Positions 1-6,078 are shown, numbered from the stretch's first letter. The stretch is 6,168 bases of DNA from CAYXOX01 sp964466745 (GCA_964466745.1 CAYXOX010000165.1:1-6168); one strand, 5' to 3'. Notes: generated by a model not told the origin, from the letters alone. Numbers and translations are program-made.

Positions 1-1
1 C

Positions 2-274
2 GACAGCCTGCTGATCGGCGATACCTGCGGGGCGCACACCGTTCCCTACATCGAGGTGAAGAACAACTCCGCGCGCGTCGAGCACGAGGCGACGACATCG
101 AAGGTGGACGACGACCAGCTCTTCTACTGCCGCAGCCGCGGCATGGACGAGGAAGAGGCCGTGGCCCTTGTCGTCAACGGGTTCTGCAAGGAGGTGCTGC
201 AGGCGCTGCCGATGGAGTTCGCCATGGAGGCCCAGCAGCTCGTGGCGATTTCGCTGGAAGGCTCGGTGGGATAG
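2..274 (+). CDS. sufB: SufB, Fe-S cluster scaffold subunit (C-terminal 90 residues only)
   Basis: The gene enters from the left edge, so only the C-terminal end of SufB is present. SufB is the scaffold subunit of the cytosolic SufBC2D complex, on which Fe-S clusters are built. The visible part starts DSLLIGDTCGAHTVPYIE and continues with the hallmark EHEATTSK block (visible residues 27-34), DQLFYCRSRG, VNGFCKEVLQ and the typical end ISLEGSVG. From memory of E. coli SufB (495 aa), the Glu of HEATTSK (visible residue 29) aligns with E434 of the cluster-assembly site. The acceptor Cys405 would be the codon just before the first full one here; base 1 (C) fits the third base of TGC, but that codon is not in the window. 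The next gene begins 7 bases after the stop, so co-transcription is likely. Identification is near certain; completeness upstream cannot be judged. Confidence 0.97.
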   Translation, partial: DSLLIGDTCGAHTVPYIEVKNNSARVEHEATTSKVDDDQLFYCRSRGMDEEEAVALVVNGFCKEVLQALPMEFAMEAQQLVAISLEGSVG

Positions 275-281
275 GCGGCCG

Positions 282-578
282 GTGCTGCGCTGGCTGACGA
301 CGCCGGCCGAGCCCCGGGACCGCTACCTGGTCTATACCGCGGCGCTCGGCGTTGCCTTCCTGTCGTTCTCCGGGGCGATCTGGCCGGACCGCGGCCCGGC
401 GGGGTTGGCGGTGGCGGTGCTGCTGTGCGCGGCAGGGGGAAGCGCTGCCGCTAAGCTCATCCTCGGCGCCGGGCGGGCGCCCGGCGAGGCGGGTGCACGG
501 ACCGGCAAAGGGGCAGATGATCTGCCGGACGGGCCAGGCGAGAAGACCGGGGCGCCGGGCAAGGGAGACGAAGGATGA
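282..578 (+). CDS. Small two-helix membrane protein of unknown function
   Basis: I do not recognise this 98-residue protein. I chose the GTG at 282 because it lies 7 bases after the sufB stop and has an AGG-containing stretch (about 273-278) upstream; an earlier in-frame start at 168 would lie wholly inside sufB and add an Arg/Ser-rich frame-shadow sequence. After a short polar N-terminus there are two hydrophobic stretches, about residues 15-34 (starting YLVYTAALGVAF) and 38-62 (GPAGLAVAVLLC and onward), enough for a membrane hairpin. The last 36 residues (63-98) are low complexity, rich in Gly, Ala, Pro, Asp, Glu and Lys, and probably disordered. The gene ends in an ATGA overlap with the YbjQ-family gene, so the two are translationally coupled. 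It belongs to the suf transcript by position, but nothing in its sequence suggests cluster chemistry; the only Cys is C49, inside the second helix. That it is a real gene is likely; the exact start is less certain. Confidence 0.7.
   Translation: MLRWLTTPAEPRDRYLVYTAALGVAFLSFSGAIWPDRGPAGLAVAVLLCAAGGSAAAKLILGAGRAPGEAGARTGKGADDLPDGPGEKTGAPGKGDEG
561..567 (+). promoter_or_regulatory. Ribosome binding site of the ybjQ-like gene
   Basis: AAGGGAG lies 7 bases before the ATG at 575, inside the end of the 98-aa gene. It supports reinitiation at the ATGA overlap and confirms the start of the YbjQ-family protein. Confidence 0.6.
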
Positions 579-886
579 TCGTGACGACCACCTCGAGCAT
601 CGAGGGCCGAACCATCACCGAGTACCGAGGCATCGTCGTGGGAGAGGCGATCCTGGGTGCCAACGTGTTCCGCGACATCTTCGCCGGCATCACCGGCATC
701 ATCGGGGGTCGTTCGGCAGCCTACGAGCAGAGCCTCGGCGAGGCCCGCGAGACGGCGCTGCGCGAGTTGCAGGAGCGGGCGGCCGCGCCGGGCGCCAACG
801 CGCTGGTCGGTGTCGATCTCGACTACGAGGTGATCAACAACATGCTCATGGTCTCGGCCTCGGACACTGCGGTGCGGCTGGCATGA
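575..886 (+). CDS. YbjQ/UPF0145 family protein (putative heavy-metal-binding domain)
   Basis: This 103-residue protein is a complete, canonical member of the YbjQ (UPF0145) family, close to the family's usual length of about 105. Visible family blocks are MIVTTTSSIEG (1-11), the GIVVGE turn (19-24), GGRSAAYE (44-51), GANALVGVDLDYE (73-85) and the closing strand MLMVSASDTAV (90-100). Known members form small cytosolic ring oligomers. The 'heavy-metal-binding' label comes from fold comparison; the biochemical role is not established. This protein has no cysteine, so a metal-thiolate site is not available within it. D97 stands where many members carry Gly (SASGTAV). It overlaps the upstream gene by 4 bases (ATGA) and is followed by a 93-base gap. 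Its place between sufB and sufC suggests co-expression with cluster assembly. Family assignment is strong; function is unknown. Confidence 0.93.
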   Translation: MIVTTTSSIEGRTITEYRGIVVGEAILGANVFRDIFAGITGIIGGRSAAYEQSLGEARETALRELQERAAAPGANALVGVDLDYEVINNMLMVSASDTAVRLA

Positions 887-969
887 GCCTTGAGGCTTTC
901 ATGACGCGGCCTTGCTTTGGTCATTCTTCGCCGGTAGTCATCGGGCCAAACGAGGTTGGACGTCCTTGC

Positions 970-974
970 GAGGG
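970..974 (+). promoter_or_regulatory. Ribosome binding site deciding the start of the 206-aa gene
   Basis: GAGGG sits 5 bases before the ATG at 980. It favours that start over the in-frame TTG at 956 and the GTG at 974, neither of which has a comparable site at normal spacing. Confidence 0.55.
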
Positions 975-979
975 TGACG

Positions 980-1600
980 ATGCAGGACCCGAGGGCCGCA
1001 TTCTACGAACGGATTTCCCGGATCGAGAAGCCGCAGGACCGGCTCGCGCGCGATCCGATGACCGAACGTCTGCGCGCCCAGGCGCGCAGCGAGGAGGCCG
1101 CACTGGGCGCCTTCGCCGCGCCGATGTCGGCCCGGCTCTACCCGCTGTCGGTGCTCGGCTCCGTGGGGCTCGGGGCGATTGCCGCGCTGCTGAGCGCGGT
1201 GGCGAGCGTCTTCCTGCTCGGCACCTCGCTGCCCTTCGCCACGCCGGCGGCCTTCGCCCTGGCGGAGCTCGCGGCGGCGCTTCTGATCGGCTTCCTGTTG
1301 TGCTGGACCTTCGGGTTTCGGCGCACGGCGCACTACATCGCACTCTTCCTCGGCATCCTGATGGTGATGAGCGGCGCGCAGCCTTCTGCCGGGTTCGGCG
1401 CGGGTATGCTGGCGGCGGCCAGCGCCCAAGGCCTGCCGCCCTTCCTCGAGGCGTTCTTCACGACGGCCGGCGCGGCGATCCCCGAGGATCTCGTGACCCG
1501 TGCCGGAGCGCTGGTGGGGGCCGCGGAGCTGCCCGAGGCGAGCGAGCTGCGCTCGGCGGTGAACGCCGTTCTGCCCGAGGGCGCGCGGCTCGATTTCTGA
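980..1600 (+). CDS. Membrane protein of unknown function between the YbjQ gene and sufC
   Basis: I do not recognise this 206-residue protein. The start at ATG 980 is chosen from GAGGG 5 bases upstream. The N-terminal about 55 residues are charged and look helical (starting MQDPRAAFYERISRIEKPQD). Hydrophobic segments follow at about 57-80, 89-110 and 117-131, so three membrane helices are likely, with Arg-Arg-Thr-Ala-His at 114-118 as a cytosolic loop candidate. The C-terminal third (about 132-206) is Ala-rich, starts with a Gly-rich stretch and ends in a soluble segment with acidic residues and LPEGARLDF. The only Cys is C108, within the second helix. It lies 93 bases after the YbjQ gene and 78 before sufC, the two loosest junctions in the operon, so it could be separately expressed. 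Codon and GC character match its neighbours. It is probably a real gene; its function cannot be read from sequence. Confidence 0.78.
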   Translation: MQDPRAAFYERISRIEKPQDRLARDPMTERLRAQARSEEAALGAFAAPMSARLYPLSVLGSVGLGAIAALLSAVASVFLLGTSLPFATPAAFALAELAAALLIGFLLCWTFGFRRTAHYIALFLGILMVMSGAQPSAGFGAGMLAAASAQGLPPFLEAFFTTAGAAIPEDLVTRAGALVGAAELPEASELRSAVNAVLPEGARLDF

Positions 1601-1645
1601 GCTTTTCCCGAACCCATCCTTCAAATCCAGCCGGGAGCGTGCCCG

Positions 1646-1662
1646 TGCGCCGCCCCGGCGCA
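1646..1662 (+). other. Perfect 7-bp hairpin in the leader of sufC
   Basis: TGCGCCG / CGGCGCA form a perfect 7-bp inverted repeat around a 3-base loop (CCC), in the 78-base gap before sufC. The end of the hairpin lies 16 bases before the sufC ATG and 5 bases before its weak GGAAG ribosome binding site. No T-run follows, so it is not an ordinary intrinsic terminator. It could stabilise or modulate the sufC message, or be chance in GC-rich DNA. Confidence 0.4.
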
Positions 1663-1667
1663 AACGT

Positions 1668-1672
1668 GGAAG
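1668..1672 (+). promoter_or_regulatory. Weak ribosome binding site of sufC
   Basis: GGAAG lies 6 bases before the sufC ATG. It is a modest match compared with the strong site in front of sufD. Confidence 0.5.
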
Positions 1673-1678
1673 TGTCCC

Positions 1679-2434
1679 ATGCTTGACATCAAGAACCTGC
1701 ATGTCTCCCTCGAAGAGGAAGACAAGGAAATCCTGCGCGGTGTCGATCTCGCCATCGAGCCGGGCAGCGTGCATGCCATCATGGGGCCGAACGGCTCCGG
1801 CAAGTCCACGCTGTCCTACGTGCTGTCCGGGCGCGAAGGCTACAGCGTGACCGAGGGTTCGGCCACGCTCGACGGGGAAGACATCCTCGAAATGGAGCCC
1901 GAGGAGCGCGCTGCCGCCGGCCTCTTCCTGGCGTTCCAGTACCCGGTGGAGATTCCCGGGGTGGGCAACATGACCTTCCTGCGCACCGCCCTCAACGCCC
2001 AGCGCAAGGCGCGCGGCGAAGAGGAGGTGAGCGCCGCGGACTTCCTCAAGCTGGTGCGCGCGAAGGCCGCCACCCTCAAGATCGACGCCGACATGCTCAA
2101 GCGCCCCGTCAACGTGGGCTTCTCGGGCGGCGAGAAGAAACGCAACGAGATTTTGCAGATGGCGATGCTGGAGCCGCGCATGTGCATCCTCGACGAAACG
2201 GACAGCGGCCTTGACGTGGACGCGATGAAGCTGGTGGCCGACGGGGTGAACGCGTTGCGCGATGCCGGGCGCGCCTTCCTTGTCATCACGCACTACCAGC
2301 GGCTGCTCGATCACATTCACCCCGACATCGTGCACATCATGGCGCAGGGGCGCATCGTGAAGAGCGGCGGGCCGGAGCTTGCGCTCGAGGTCGAGCGCAA
2401 CGGCTACGCGGACATCCTGGAGGAGGTGGCCTGA
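1679..2434 (+). CDS. sufC: SufC, ABC-type ATPase of the SufBCD scaffold complex
   Basis: SufC is the cytosolic ABC ATPase that binds SufB and SufD and drives the scaffold rearrangement needed for Fe-S cluster assembly; it is not a transporter. At 251 residues it has the family's normal length, and every catalytic motif is present: Walker A GPNGSGKS (36-43), Q-loop Q87 in LAFQYPVEIPGV, signature FSGGEKKR (148-155), Walker B ending in D172 with catalytic E173 in ILDETDSGLD, the D-loop SGLD (176-179) and H-loop H205 in VITHYQ. The FSGGEKKR signature and DETDSGLD are typical of SufC as against transporter ATPases. The ATG at 1679 follows GGAAG at 6 bases, and the N-terminus MLDIKNLHV matches the usual SufC beginning. 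The gene overlaps sufD by one base (TGATG), so equimolar or coupled synthesis with SufD is expected. I see nothing odd in the protein. Confidence 0.98.
   Translation: MLDIKNLHVSLEEEDKEILRGVDLAIEPGSVHAIMGPNGSGKSTLSYVLSGREGYSVTEGSATLDGEDILEMEPEERAAAGLFLAFQYPVEIPGVGNMTFLRTALNAQRKARGEEEVSAADFLKLVRAKAATLKIDADMLKRPVNVGFSGGEKKRNEILQMAMLEPRMCILDETDSGLDVDAMKLVADGVNALRDAGRAFLVITHYQRLLDHIHPDIVHIMAQGRIVKSGGPELALEVERNGYADILEEVA
2421..2427 (+). promoter_or_regulatory. Strong ribosome binding site of sufD
   Basis: AGGAGGT, a full anti-16S match, lies 6 bases before the sufD ATG at 2434 and inside the last codons of sufC (encoding Glu-Glu-Val). It fixes the sufD start and supports efficient initiation at the one-base overlap. 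Confidence 0.8.
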
Positions 2435-3726
2435 TGTCGGCACTCCGCAAACCCGTGGCCGAGGCGCTCGATGCCCGGCTCTCGTCGCTCGTCGTGCCGG
2501 AGAGCGGGGCATGGCTGGCTGCCGCGCGGGCCGAGGCGCTCGAGCGGCTGCGCGCCACCGGCCTGCCGCAGCCACGGGACGAGTACTGGAAGTTCACGCC
2601 GCCGGCGACGCTCAACGCGGCGCACCCCACGCCCGCGGCGCTGTTCCACCACGGCGAGGCGCCGATCTTCAGCGACATCGACCGTTTGCGCATCGTCTTC
2701 GCCGACGGCGTGTTCGACCCGGACGCTTCGGATGACCTCGCGATGGAGGGCGTCGAGATCGAACGCCTCGCCGGAGCCGGTGCGGCCGACATTCACTGGG
2801 CACGCGATCTTTACGGCGCGCTGGAGGCCCGCGGGCAATCCCCGGTGCCGCGGCCGCTCGCGGCGCTCAACACGGCATTCGCCACCGACGGCGTGCTCAT
2901 CCGCGTGACGGGCCGTCCCTCGCGCCCGATCAGCCTCGTCTATCACCACCGCTCGGAAACCTCCGATGCGCTGCTGCACCACGTGATCCGGGTCGAGCCC
3001 GGGGCGGAGGTGACGATCCTCGAGAACGGTCCCGCCGCCGCCCGTTTCAACAAGTGCATCGAGATCGACGTGGCCGACAGCGGCACGCTGCACCATGTCC
3101 GCGCCCAGGGCAGGGACCACGAACGCCGCGCGGCGACGCACATGTTCACCCGTTTGGGCAAGGAAAGTACCTACAAGAGCTTCACGCTCACGGCCAACGG
3201 CGTGCTCACCCGCAACGAGCAGGTGGTGGAGTTCACGGGCGATGCGGCCGTTGCCCATGTGGCTGGCGCGGCGCTTGGAGACGGCGATTTCCACCACGAC
3301 GACACCGTCTTCATCACCCACGACGCGGTCGGCTGCGAAAGCCGGCAGGTGTTCAAGAAGGTGCTGCGCAACGGGGCAACGGGCGTCTTTCAAGGCAAGA
3401 TCCTCGTGCGCGCCGGCGCCCAGAAGACCGACGGTTACCAGATCAGCCAGTCGCTCCTTCTCGATGGCGACAGCCGTTTCCTCGCCAAGCCCGAGCTCGA
3501 GATCTATGCCGACGACGTGGCCTGCTCCCACGGCAGCACCACCGGGGCGATCGACGAGGACGCGTTGTTCTACCTGCGCTCGCGGGGCGTGCCCGAGCAG
3601 GAGGCCACCGATCTGCTGGTCCTTGCCTTCCTCGCCGAGGCGATCGACGAGGTGGAGGATGCCGCGCTGGCGCAGAACATCCGCGAACGCCTCGAGGCCT
3701 GGCTCGCCCGGCGCCGGCAAGGCTGA
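2434..3726 (+). CDS. sufD: SufD, Fe-S cluster assembly scaffold subunit
   Basis: SufD pairs with SufB and two SufC copies in the cytosolic SufBC2D scaffold, and is needed for iron entry and for forming the nascent cluster at the SufB-SufD interface. The 430-residue protein has the family layout: an N-terminal helical part with PRDEYWKFT (47-55), a central beta-helix, and a C-terminal core homologous to SufB with FQGKILV, AQKTDGYQISQSLLL, AKPELEIYADDVACSHGSTTG and LFYLRSRG. C364 and H366 in CSHGST correspond, as I recall it, to E. coli SufD C358 and H360 at the assembly site, so the subunit looks functional. The CSHG block and the lack of the SufB-type ending separate it from SufB. The start is set by the AGGAGGT site. 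It overlaps sufC upstream by one base and the next gene downstream by one base (TGATG). Confidence 0.97.
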   Translation: MSALRKPVAEALDARLSSLVVPESGAWLAAARAEALERLRATGLPQPRDEYWKFTPPATLNAAHPTPAALFHHGEAPIFSDIDRLRIVFADGVFDPDASDDLAMEGVEIERLAGAGAADIHWARDLYGALEARGQSPVPRPLAALNTAFATDGVLIRVTGRPSRPISLVYHHRSETSDALLHHVIRVEPGAEVTILENGPAAARFNKCIEIDVADSGTLHHVRAQGRDHERRAATHMFTRLGKESTYKSFTLTANGVLTRNEQVVEFTGDAAVAHVAGAALGDGDFHHDDTVFITHDAVGCESRQVFKKVLRNGATGVFQGKILVRAGAQKTDGYQISQSLLLDGDSRFLAKPELEIYADDVACSHGSTTGAIDEDALFYLRSRGVPEQEATDLLVLAFLAEAIDEVEDAALAQNIRERLEAWLARRRQG

Positions 3727-4253
3727 TGCCGGTCAGCCGCGACATCGCGCGAAGCTACCGCGCCCCGCGCAGGGTGATGCGCGAGATGCTCGCGGCCGGG
3801 CCGAGGGAGGACCGCGCGATCGCGATCCTGATGGCGGCCTGCGGGCTGGTGTTCGTTTCGCAATGGCCATCCATGGCGCGCGCCGAGTACCTCGGGGGCG
3901 CGCCGCTCGACCGGGCTCTCGCCTACGGTTTCTTCGCCTGGCTGATGATCATGCCGCTGGCGCTTTATGGGCTGGCCGCCGTCGCGCACCTCCTGGCCCG
4001 CGTCTTCGGGGGGCGGGGCAGCTTCTTCGGCGCGCGCCTCGCGCTCTTCTGGGCGCTTCTGGCAAGCGCGCCGCTCATCCTGCTCTACGGCCTCACCGTG
4101 GGGCTCATCGGACCCGGGATAGAAGCCGATATCGTGGGCGGCGCCTGGCTTGTTGCCTTTCTTGCCTTCTGGAGCGCCGGGATGCTCGAGGCGGAACGCC
4201 CGCCGGAAGGCCCGCGCTCCGGCGCGGTGGGCGCCTCGGGGCAGGAGGGGTAG
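3726..4253 (+). CDS. Yip1-like integral membrane protein (first of a tandem pair)
   Basis: This 175-residue protein begins at the ATG that overlaps the sufD stop by one base; the upstream site is weak (AAGG), so translation probably relies on coupling. After a basic N-terminus (1-30) it has hydrophobic segments at about 31-50, 65-93, 103-129 and 136-155, hence about four membrane helices, and a polar tail rich in Gly, Glu and Pro. The motif G96-R-G-S-F-F-G-A103, with W109 following, recurs at identical spacing in the next gene and is of the kind seen in bacterial Yip1-domain proteins, whose biochemical role is poorly known. I believe genes annotated as YIP1 family commonly sit between sufD and sufS in Rhodobacterales; this is from memory. 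The only Cys is C39, in the first helix. It is confidently a membrane protein; the Yip1 label is moderately confident. Confidence 0.8.
   Translation: MPVSRDIARSYRAPRRVMREMLAAGPREDRAIAILMAACGLVFVSQWPSMARAEYLGGAPLDRALAYGFFAWLMIMPLALYGLAAVAHLLARVFGGRGSFFGARLALFWALLASAPLILLYGLTVGLIGPGIEADIVGGAWLVAFLAFWSAGMLEAERPPEGPRSGAVGASGQEG
4243..4250 (+). promoter_or_regulatory. Ribosome binding site deciding the GTG start of the second Yip1-like gene
   Basis: AGGAGGGG lies in the last codons of the first Yip1-like gene. Its AGGAGG core is 6 bases from the GTG at 4255 and 12 from the alternative GTG at 4261, so 4255 is preferred. Confidence 0.65.
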
Positions 4254-4254
4254 C

Positions 4255-4854
4255 GTGCAGGTGTTGAGCATCCCTGTTCTTGCCGCGCTTCTGGCGGAGA
4301 GCCTTCGCGACCCCGCGGCAGCGGCGGCCCGGATCACCCGTATCGAGCTTCCACGCGAGGCGCTCTGGACGGCGCTGGCGCTCGTGTGCGCCCTCAGCGT
4401 TCTGCTGGTGGGGCTGTTGCGGTTCGGAGCCCCCGAAGGCGCTGGCGGGCCGGTGTTCGATCTCGCGCCACTCACCTACGCGGCGCTTCTTGTCGCCAAC
4501 CTCGTGGTCTTCGCCTTCGCGATCCATCTCACCGGGAGGGCTATGGGCGGCACCGGCAGTTTCGATGGCGCCTTGATCACCGTGATCTGGATGCAGTTCG
4601 TGCTCCTGTGCATGCAGATGGTTCACGCGGTGCTGGCGCTCGTCCTGCCTCTGCTGGCGGGGCTGTTCGCACTCGGGGCCACGCTCTATGCGCTTTGGGT
4701 GCTCCTGCACTTCGTGCGCGAACTGCACGGTTTCGCCAGCCTCGGGCGGGCGGGGTTCCTGGTTCTCATGGCGTTTCTGGGGATCGCGGTGGGCCTGACC
4801 TTCATTCTCACGCTCATCGGCGTGGGCGTTCCGGGAGACATGCAGAATGTTTGA
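4255..4854 (+). CDS. Yip1-like integral membrane protein (second of a tandem pair)
   Basis: This 199-residue protein starts at GTG 4255, one base after the preceding stop and 6 bases after an AGGAGG core; in-frame codons further upstream (from 4150) fall inside the previous gene. Its N-terminus (LRDPAAAAARITRIELPREALW, about 17-38) is an amphipathic lead-in typical of Yip1-domain proteins. Hydrophobic segments follow at about 38-57, 71-93, 106-130, 132-154 and 166-192, giving about five membrane helices, the number usual for the family. The motif G99-T-G-S-F-D-G-A106, with W112 following, matches the preceding protein position for position, so the two are likely paralogues or members of one superfamily, though they are otherwise well diverged. 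The 3' end overlaps sufS by 8 bases in another frame, so sufS translation is probably coupled to it. A role with the Suf machinery or membrane is inferred from position only. Confidence 0.82.
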   Translation: MQVLSIPVLAALLAESLRDPAAAAARITRIELPREALWTALALVCALSVLLVGLLRFGAPEGAGGPVFDLAPLTYAALLVANLVVFAFAIHLTGRAMGGTGSFDGALITVIWMQFVLLCMQMVHAVLALVLPLLAGLFALGATLYALWVLLHFVRELHGFASLGRAGFLVLMAFLGIAVGLTFILTLIGVGVPGDMQNV

Positions 4855-6067
4855 CGTCGAGAAGATCCGGGCCGATTTCCCGATCCTGTCGCGCGAGATC
4901 AACGGCCGGCCGCTCGTCTACCTCGACAACGGCGCCTCGGCGCAGAAGCCGCGCGCCGTGATCGACGCCGTCACAACGGCCTACTCGATGGAATACTCCA
5001 ACGTGCACCGGGGCCTGCACACCCTTTCCACCATCGCCACGGAGAAATACGAGGCCGTGCGCGGCACCGTCGCGCGGTTTCTCGGCGCGGGTTCGGAAGA
5101 CGAGATCATCCTCAATTCCGGCACGACCGAGGGGATCAACACGGTCGCCTACGGCTGGGCCATGCCGCGTTTCGAGCCCGGTGACGAGATCGTGCTTTCG
5201 GTCATGGAGCACCATGCCAACATCGTGCCCTGGCACTTCCTGCGCGAGCGGCAGGGTGCCGTGATCCGCTGGGTCGAGGTGGACGCCAACGGCGATCTCG
5301 ATCCCGAGCGGGTGCTCGCCGCGATCACCCCGCGCACCAAGCTGGTGGCGGTCACGCAGCTCTCCAACGTGCTGGGCACCGTCGTAGATGTTCGGGCGAT
5401 CACCGAGGGGGCCCATGCGCGCGGTGTGCCGGTGCTGGTGGACGGCAGCCAGGCCGCCGTTCACATGCCGGTGAACGTCGCCGAGATCGGCTGCGACTTC
5501 TACGCGGTGACGGGCCACAAGCTCTACGGGCCGTCCGGCTCCGGGGCGCTCTATGTCCGCGCGGACCGGCTTGCCGAGATGCGCCCTTTCCTCGGCGGCG
5601 GCGACATGATCCGCGACGTGACGCGCGACACGGTCACCTATGCCGACGGGCCGATGCGCTTCGAGGCGGGAACGCCGGGTATCGTCCAGACCATCGGGCT
5701 CGGGGTGGCGCTCGATTACCTCATGGGGCTCGGCATGGACAACATCGCGGGCCACGAGCGTCGCCTGCGCGACTATGCACGCGCCCGGCTCGACGGGCTC
5801 AACTGGCTCAATGTGCAGGGGCAAAGCGCGGGCAAGGCCGCGATCTTCTCGTTCACCATCGACGGCGCTGCCCACGCTCACGACATTTCGACCGTGCTCG
5901 ACAAGCGCGGCGTCGCGGTGCGCGCGGGCCAGCACTGCGCCCATCCGCTGATGCAGCACCTCGGGATCGAGGCCAGCTGCCGTGCCTCCTTCGGCCTCTA
6001 CAACACGGTGGAGGAGGTGGACGTGCTGGTGGATGCGCTGGAGCTGTGCCACGAGCTGTTCGCCTGA
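4847..6067 (+). CDS. sufS: SufS, PLP-dependent cysteine desulfurase (group II)
   Basis: SufS is a cytosolic, PLP-dependent homodimer that converts L-cysteine to L-alanine and holds the sulfur as a persulfide for transfer to the SufBCD scaffold, normally through SufE or SufU. The 406 residues match the family length. Visible features are YLDNGASAQKP (25-35), NVHRGLHTLS, the GTTEGIN loop, SVMEHHANIVPW with the cofactor-stacking His at about 122-123, D199 and Q202 in VDGSQAA, the PLP Schiff-base K225 in TGHKLYGPSG, and the persulfide C364 in RAGQHCAHPLM. The short RxGxHCA loop marks group II (SufS/CsdA) rather than IscS. Small departures from the common pattern are G29 (often Ala) and Q362 (often His in GHHCA). 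The ATG at 4847 lies 9 bases after GGGAG and overlaps the upstream gene by 8 bases. No sufE, sufA or sufT follows; the next gene is a tRNA. Confidence 0.97.
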   Translation: MFDVEKIRADFPILSREINGRPLVYLDNGASAQKPRAVIDAVTTAYSMEYSNVHRGLHTLSTIATEKYEAVRGTVARFLGAGSEDEIILNSGTTEGINTVAYGWAMPRFEPGDEIVLSVMEHHANIVPWHFLRERQGAVIRWVEVDANGDLDPERVLAAITPRTKLVAVTQLSNVLGTVVDVRAITEGAHARGVPVLVDGSQAAVHMPVNVAEIGCDFYAVTGHKLYGPSGSGALYVRADRLAEMRPFLGGGDMIRDVTRDTVTYADGPMRFEAGTPGIVQTIGLGVALDYLMGLGMDNIAGHERRLRDYARARLDGLNWLNVQGQSAGKAAIFSFTIDGAAHAHDISTVLDKRGVAVRAGQHCAHPLMQHLGIEASCRASFGLYNTVEEVDVLVDALELCHELFA

Positions 6068-6078
6068 GCGCTCCCCCA

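Noticed and set aside
467..486. Perfect 9-bp inverted repeat with a 2-base centre inside the 98-aa gene
   Set aside because: It is made entirely of G and C within a coding region of the same composition, has no T-run, and one or so such repeats are expected by chance in this length of GC-rich DNA.
886..900. Short stem AGCC-TTGA-GGCT followed by TTTC at the stop codon of the YbjQ gene, possible terminator
   Set aside because: A 4-bp stem and three T residues are too weak for an intrinsic terminator, and transcription must continue for the operon to make sense.
912..940. TTGCTT, 17 bases, TAGTCA as a promoter for the 206-aa gene
   Set aside because: The -10 matches the consensus at only two of six bases. 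It cannot be told from chance, though the 93-base gap does leave room for a promoter.
956..979. Earlier TTG (956) or GTG (974) start for the 206-aa protein
   Set aside because: Neither has a ribosome site at normal spacing, while the ATG at 980 follows GAGGG by 5 bases.
352..1686. 444-codon plus-strand frame running across three small genes
   Set aside because: It crosses the 98-aa, YbjQ and 206-aa genes in another frame, is extremely Arg/Gly/Ala rich, and conflicts with the clear YbjQ assignment.
938..2575. Very long open frame on the minus strand (545 codons) across the unknown membrane gene and sufC
   Set aside because: It lies opposite sufC and its neighbours; the translation is rich in Arg, Ala, Gly and His with no recognisable motif. 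Long antisense frames are expected in DNA with GC-rich third positions.
2404..3720. Minus-strand open frame of 438 codons opposite sufD
   Set aside because: It mirrors the sufD coding region, has no family motif, and sufD itself is unambiguous. It is a codon-bias shadow.
3054..3725. Upstream extension of the first Yip1-like gene into sufD
   Set aside because: The extension is an Arg/Gly-rich shadow of sufD. The ATG at 3726 in the stop/start overlap is the sensible start.
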